A stretch of 64,000 bases of DNA from Klebsormidium nitens (Eukaryota; Streptophyta; Klebsormidiophyceae; Klebsormidiales; Klebsormidiaceae): NCBI GenBank assembly GCA_000708835.1, contig DF237248.1, forward strand, positions 1-64,000. Direction: 5' to 3'. A program made the translations under genes and the position numbers. Below, one piece after another: positions 60,229-64,000 of the stretch. Position 1 is the stretch's first letter. Every line of letters begins with the position of its first letter. A model generated the notes under the pieces. The model ran no database searches, was not told where the DNA came from, and saw only the letters and a program-made list of their open reading frames with translations.

Positions 60229-63200
60229 TTAACCCAGGTGCTCGAGCAGAAACTCTGCCGCATTCCCGACCGCCTTGTCGATCACAGCCGGGTCCTCGTA
60301 GAACTGGAAATGGTTAACGCCGTCTTCCTTGACCAACTTCTTCTTCTCGCTCGCGATCGTCTCGAAGTGCTTGTAAGCTGACGGCGGCCCGTCCGAGAAC
60401 TCGCCGTGGATCATGATGGTCGGGACCTTCAACTGGGCGGCGCCAGCGTTGAGCGACTCGAACTCCATGTACCTGAAACGGTCCACAGAACGTCCGGTTT
60501 AGAACCAAAAGGTCCTCTTCCCCAAGCTCGATGAAGGTCTGAACGGGCTCAGAATGCTCCGGGAATCCAGACAGCTGCTACCAGTAACGAGCGTTAAAGC
60601 TGTTTACTTTACGCCCAGCTCGCAGAATTGGCAGGGATAAGCTAACCACGCCGTTGGATCAGGTGGGTTGGCTTCCTGCGGCCTGCCCAGTTCAAAGGTC
60701 GGCAAAGTTGACCCTCACCCACGGTCAACTCTGGCAGGTTCGGCAAACGCATATGAGGTAGCACCCAAGAAACAAACGATCCGAATGTCAAGGCACGAAG
60801 AAGTATTAAGCCAAACCGTTTTTCAATCGAACCCAGAACGAACTGTCAACACTCGGAGAGTCTGTTGCCAAAGCATGGCCACGCGATTGTGAAACCTCTG
60901 AGATGACGCAGTACGAGCGCGGACCTGACGGAGCTCATGAGCGCCAAGCCACATCGTCGATTCTGAAGCTAGAAAGGCTGAACGACAAATCAAACAAGAG
61001 CATGTTTTCGACCCATTTCCAAAGAGCTGTATGGCATGACGTAGTGTGAGCGCTAACGTAGTGTGAGCGCCACCCTGTTCTGCCAGATTTGCCTATCAAT
61101 ATTCATTACATTCTCGTTTGGTCAATACACTTTTTTTCCGAGGAAGCTAAAAGGCAAAGAACTTCAAGGGCTTTATGTCGAGACGTTTCAGAGCATTGGA
61201 AGAGCTTTAATTTCACGTAGAGGGAGCGCTGACCTGACGTACCTATTTTTTCGAAGAAGCAATATTTGATAAATTCCAAGGCCATTATGTCGAGACGTTT
61301 CAGAGGGTTTGGAACAACTACAGCTTCACGGCGAGCGAGCGCTGACCTGACGTAGCTCATGAGCGCCACCCGGTTCTCCCAGATGCCGCGATCGGCCCAG
61401 CCATGGTACCAATCCCAGATGGGCTTCCAGGGGAGGCCCACGTCCTTGCGGAGGGGATCAACGATCGGAATGTACTCAACCTGGAGCAAAGCACGAGGAC
61501 CGTTTGATTTGGATACGGCAAAGGGGCATGAGAGAGTCGGCAGAAATTAGGGATCACTGTATCGACCGGTCTGACGAATGCAAGCAAGCAACCGGCAGCT
61601 CGACAATTTCCAACTTCCGTATCATCTTTCTTTCCCCGGACGGCTGAGAGAACCTTCTCCAATTCGTGCGTCTTAGGTCCCCCTTCTTTCGAAGTTGTGT
61701 GTGGAGATCTGGTGGAGAGTTCGACTTCAAAATAGCTGCTGAAAGGTTCAGCCTGTTACCCATTCTGTACTGAACGAGATTGATCAGAAAGCGTTTGATG
61801 GTTTGCAGTGGACCCCGGAGTCTGCAAGTCCGCCAGATCTCCATATGAAGAGCGAAGAGCCCATCCAACCCCCTGCGGGAATAGGTACTGCGTCCAGATG
61901 CTACAATCCAGAGCTGATGAAACTTCACTGTAATGAAAGGACGACTTCACATGGTAATACAGAGTCGTCTTCAATCTCTTATCACCCAACCTGGAGACCG
62001 TTCTAGTTGCAACTCAAAGGTCATGTTGATCTGAGCTTCCGACCCTGACGACCTTCGATCCGACCACAAACGATATCGTTTGCTTTCAACTCCTCTGTCG
62101 AATCCAAGGTCGGTTAAGTTTGAAGCTCAACCACTCATCTCCCCCGACGCTTGATACTTCTTTAGGGCGGCATGTGCATTCCAGCAGAGTTCAAGGAAAC
62201 TCTGAGCTTCACTCTCAAATCCAACAATTCCAGACCAGATCGCTGGTCTTTCTTCAGAAGTGCTTCGACATCTCGTTTGGATCTGGAGATTTGCCACGCC
62301 AAAATCTCAAGCCACCCACCTCCCCAGTCGCCTCATACTTCTCCAGGAGGGCGGCCTTTCCTGTTCTAAGCGAAGTCTCAAACCCGACACCCTCAAGTCC
62401 AAATCGCTGCTCTGTCTTCAAATCGCTTCATATAACACATTCTTTGCATCTGAAACTCGTTCAGTCGAGAAACTCGAGCCACTCACCTCCCCAGTCGCCT
62501 GGTACTTCTCCAGGGCAGCCTTCGCCTTCTCACTCCGCTGCTGCAGCCGCGCCTCCGCTTCCTCCACCTTGATCTCCCCCCCCAGGAGCTCCAGCCCTCC
62601 GATAAGCGCCACGTCGTTATCATGCTCGCGATAATGGCCACTGACCACAGCCGCCGCTTTGATGTTCGGATTAGAGGCAGCCGCAACCATGACCTCCGAA
62701 GCGCCCTCGCAGACCCCAAGCGCCGCAATCTTGTCTGCGAAGCGAGGATTACAGTTATGAGTGCTGGGGTGATCAGCGTTCTAGAGTAACGAAGCGTTCT
62801 AGGCAATTGCGATTGGGCCGCCGCAAGCCCCGCGTTTCAGAGTTGAGATTCCTAGGATTGCCGCCGCAAGCCCCGCATTTCAGAGTTGAGATTCCTAGGA
62901 TTGCAAATTTCACCCTTTCTCTGAACTACTAGCCGGGATTAAAGTGGTTATCTGGGTTGTTTCAAGTCCTTGCTTTGAATCTCAACAACCTCAGCAATTC
63001 AGTGAGTGACTTGGATGTGCTCCATTCCTCAACCCAACAATCGTTTGGACCCTATGCAACCCAAGTTCACACTCACATTGATCCTGCAAAGCTGAGTCCA
63101 GTCGAAATCAAAGTCCTGTCAAAGTCAAAGTCCTTCACCCCCTGGAAACTTCGAAGCTCACCTGCGTCAACCTCGGGCCGGCTCTTCAGGAACTCAATCG

Positions 63201-63498
63201 CACTGCCCAAATCCACCACCTTGTTCTGCGGCTCCTCCAATCTCCGCGGTTCTCCCTTACTCGCCCCATGCGTCCGGCAGTCAAACGCCAGAGCCACAAA
63301 CCCCTCATCAGCGAGCCTGGTTGCGTACTGAACCGGTGCCTGTTCTTTGACATAACAGAAGGGCCCCAGGATCGCAACAGCTGGCGCTTTGCTGACGTCA
63401 CCCCCCTGAGGAAGGTACAGATTGCCCACCAGTTCCACGCCCTCGCTCTGGAAGGTCACGGGCTCGACGGTGTAGCGGCCGTGCCGCGGGGGCGCCAT
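60229..63498 (-). CDS. Alpha/beta hydrolase, dienelactone-hydrolase-like
   Basis: Four minus-strand exons: 63162-63498, 62487-62734, 61347-61480 and 60229-60472. The sum is 963 nt, 320 residues. The start is MAPPRHG at 63498 (context AAAGATGG); an in-frame ATG at 63552 is an alternative, but an acceptor-like CTGCAG lies between. Visible features are LVGNLYLP, the oxyanion-region GPFCYVKEQAPVQYA, FDCRTHG and the nucleophile elbow GVCEG with Cys at about 121. A likely acid is Asp at about 267 (EFSDGPPS) and the catalytic His about 294 (GVNHFQ). A Cys nucleophile is typical of dienelactone hydrolases. The layout resembles bacterial/fungal YcjY-type hydrolases. The substrate is unknown; cytosolic location is likely because no targeting signal is seen. 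Exon 3 must end at 61347 (AG/GTCAGC) to keep frame. Both long introns contain decayed copies of the neighbouring exon ends. Confidence 0.85.
60917..61386. repeat. Multiple decayed copies of hydrolase exon 3 donor edge
   Basis: The real exon end (GCGCTGACCTGACGTAGCTC on the plus strand, about 61339-61386) recurs, partly, near 61226-61241, 61039-61090 and 60917-60946. A further shared stretch, TATGTCGAGACGTTTCAGAG, occurs near 61173 and 61288. Confidence 0.75.
62131..62520. repeat. Three ~170-180-bp tandem copies of hydrolase exon 2 donor edge
   Basis: The used copy is at about 62480-62520. Copies at about 62311-62356 and 62131-62171 keep the reading of the exon tail (AALxxKYxAxGE). Their donors have drifted to GTGGGT and to ATGAGT, the latter no longer a GT donor. 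Confidence 0.8.
62817..62902. repeat. Near-perfect 43-bp tandem duplication
   Basis: Units 62817-62859 and 62860-62902 differ at one base. They lie in the hydrolase intron between exons 63162-63498 and 62487-62734. The low divergence suggests a recent event. Confidence 0.95.
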
Positions 63499-64000
63499 CT
63501 TTGGGGGGCGCTGCAGAGAAATCTGATGCTTTTGTATTTTACAGATAGCCAATCGTGGTTGAGTTCTGGAGAAGTGCGCACGCAGCCCAGATGGGATTGC
63601 CCTGAACTCTTAGTGGGGCTTTGTAGATTCGAGATCTGGAAAGAAAAGGCAGGAGGCAAACGACATGTGGGTGCCTTAGTTTTGGCACTACCCAGACACT
63701 CGTCTCACCCTTCCAATGCCTTCAATTTGAAAATGCCCAGACACTCTTTACCCTTCGAGTGGCCTAAAGTCTGAACTGCCCACCGCTCACCACACCTTCA
63801 ACCACAGCCAATAGAAAACTCCTACTGTGGCAAAAAGCAGTAATACATACAGAGCTCCAAGGCATACTCACGGGGATCCCTCACTTAAAGGGCCAGCTGC
63901 CGAGGGGGCTGAAAAAAGTTTTCGGTCTGGCATTTGAAGGGACAAAGTGGTTTCCAGATCAGTACAAGTTGCAGCCTGGTCTTTTTCTGAGCTTTGAGTG
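63499..64000. other. Upstream region of the hydrolase gene; no other gene seen
   Basis: Likely the 5' UTR and promoter of the hydrolase (-). An acceptor-like TTTCTCTGCAG just upstream of the start suggests a 5' UTR intron. No further exon was recognised before the window end. Confidence 0.45.

Overview
This window is nuclear DNA from a eukaryote. Genes are split into many short exons with consensus GT-AG splice sites, and intergenic stretches are 1-2 kb. The proteins look plant-like: an EDR2-type START/DUF1336 protein, plant-type MSH4 and MER3, and a mitochondrial NAD-malic enzyme. I infer a streptophyte green alga (Klebsormidium-like) or another early plant lineage. That placement is an inference from protein resemblance and gene style. 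One assembly gap (N run) lies at 20284-20867.

Layout from left to right. 1779-4892 (-): six DUF1336 exons, a tandem partial copy of the next gene. 7802-14895 (-): EDR2-like START+DUF1336 gene, 13 coding exons traced, 5' end open. 16761-20002 (+): small cytochrome b561-type membrane protein. 22204-31846 (-): meiotic helicase MER3/HFM1, 29 exons. 33368-40587 (+): meiotic MutS homologue MSH4, 24 exons. 41797-53446 (-): mitochondrial NAD-malic enzyme, 21 exons. 54656-59218 (+): polysaccharide deacetylase, 9 exons. 60229-63498 (-): dienelactone-hydrolase-like alpha/beta hydrolase, 4 exons. I built the exon models by hand from splice signals, reading-frame continuity and family resemblance. In the complete models the exon lengths sum to an exact multiple of three.

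The main biological observation is that MER3 and MSH4, two members of the ZMM class-I crossover pathway, sit head to head around a shared GC-rich region of about 1.5 kb. This may be a co-regulated meiotic gene pair. The second observation is a tandem partial duplication of the EDR2-like gene in which every shared exon keeps exactly the same length. The third is a recurring pattern of short tandem duplications at or beside exon edges in several unrelated genes, some carrying extra candidate splice sites. Other points are two GC-AG introns, several microexons (an inferred 11-nt one in MSH4), and an intronic hairpin.
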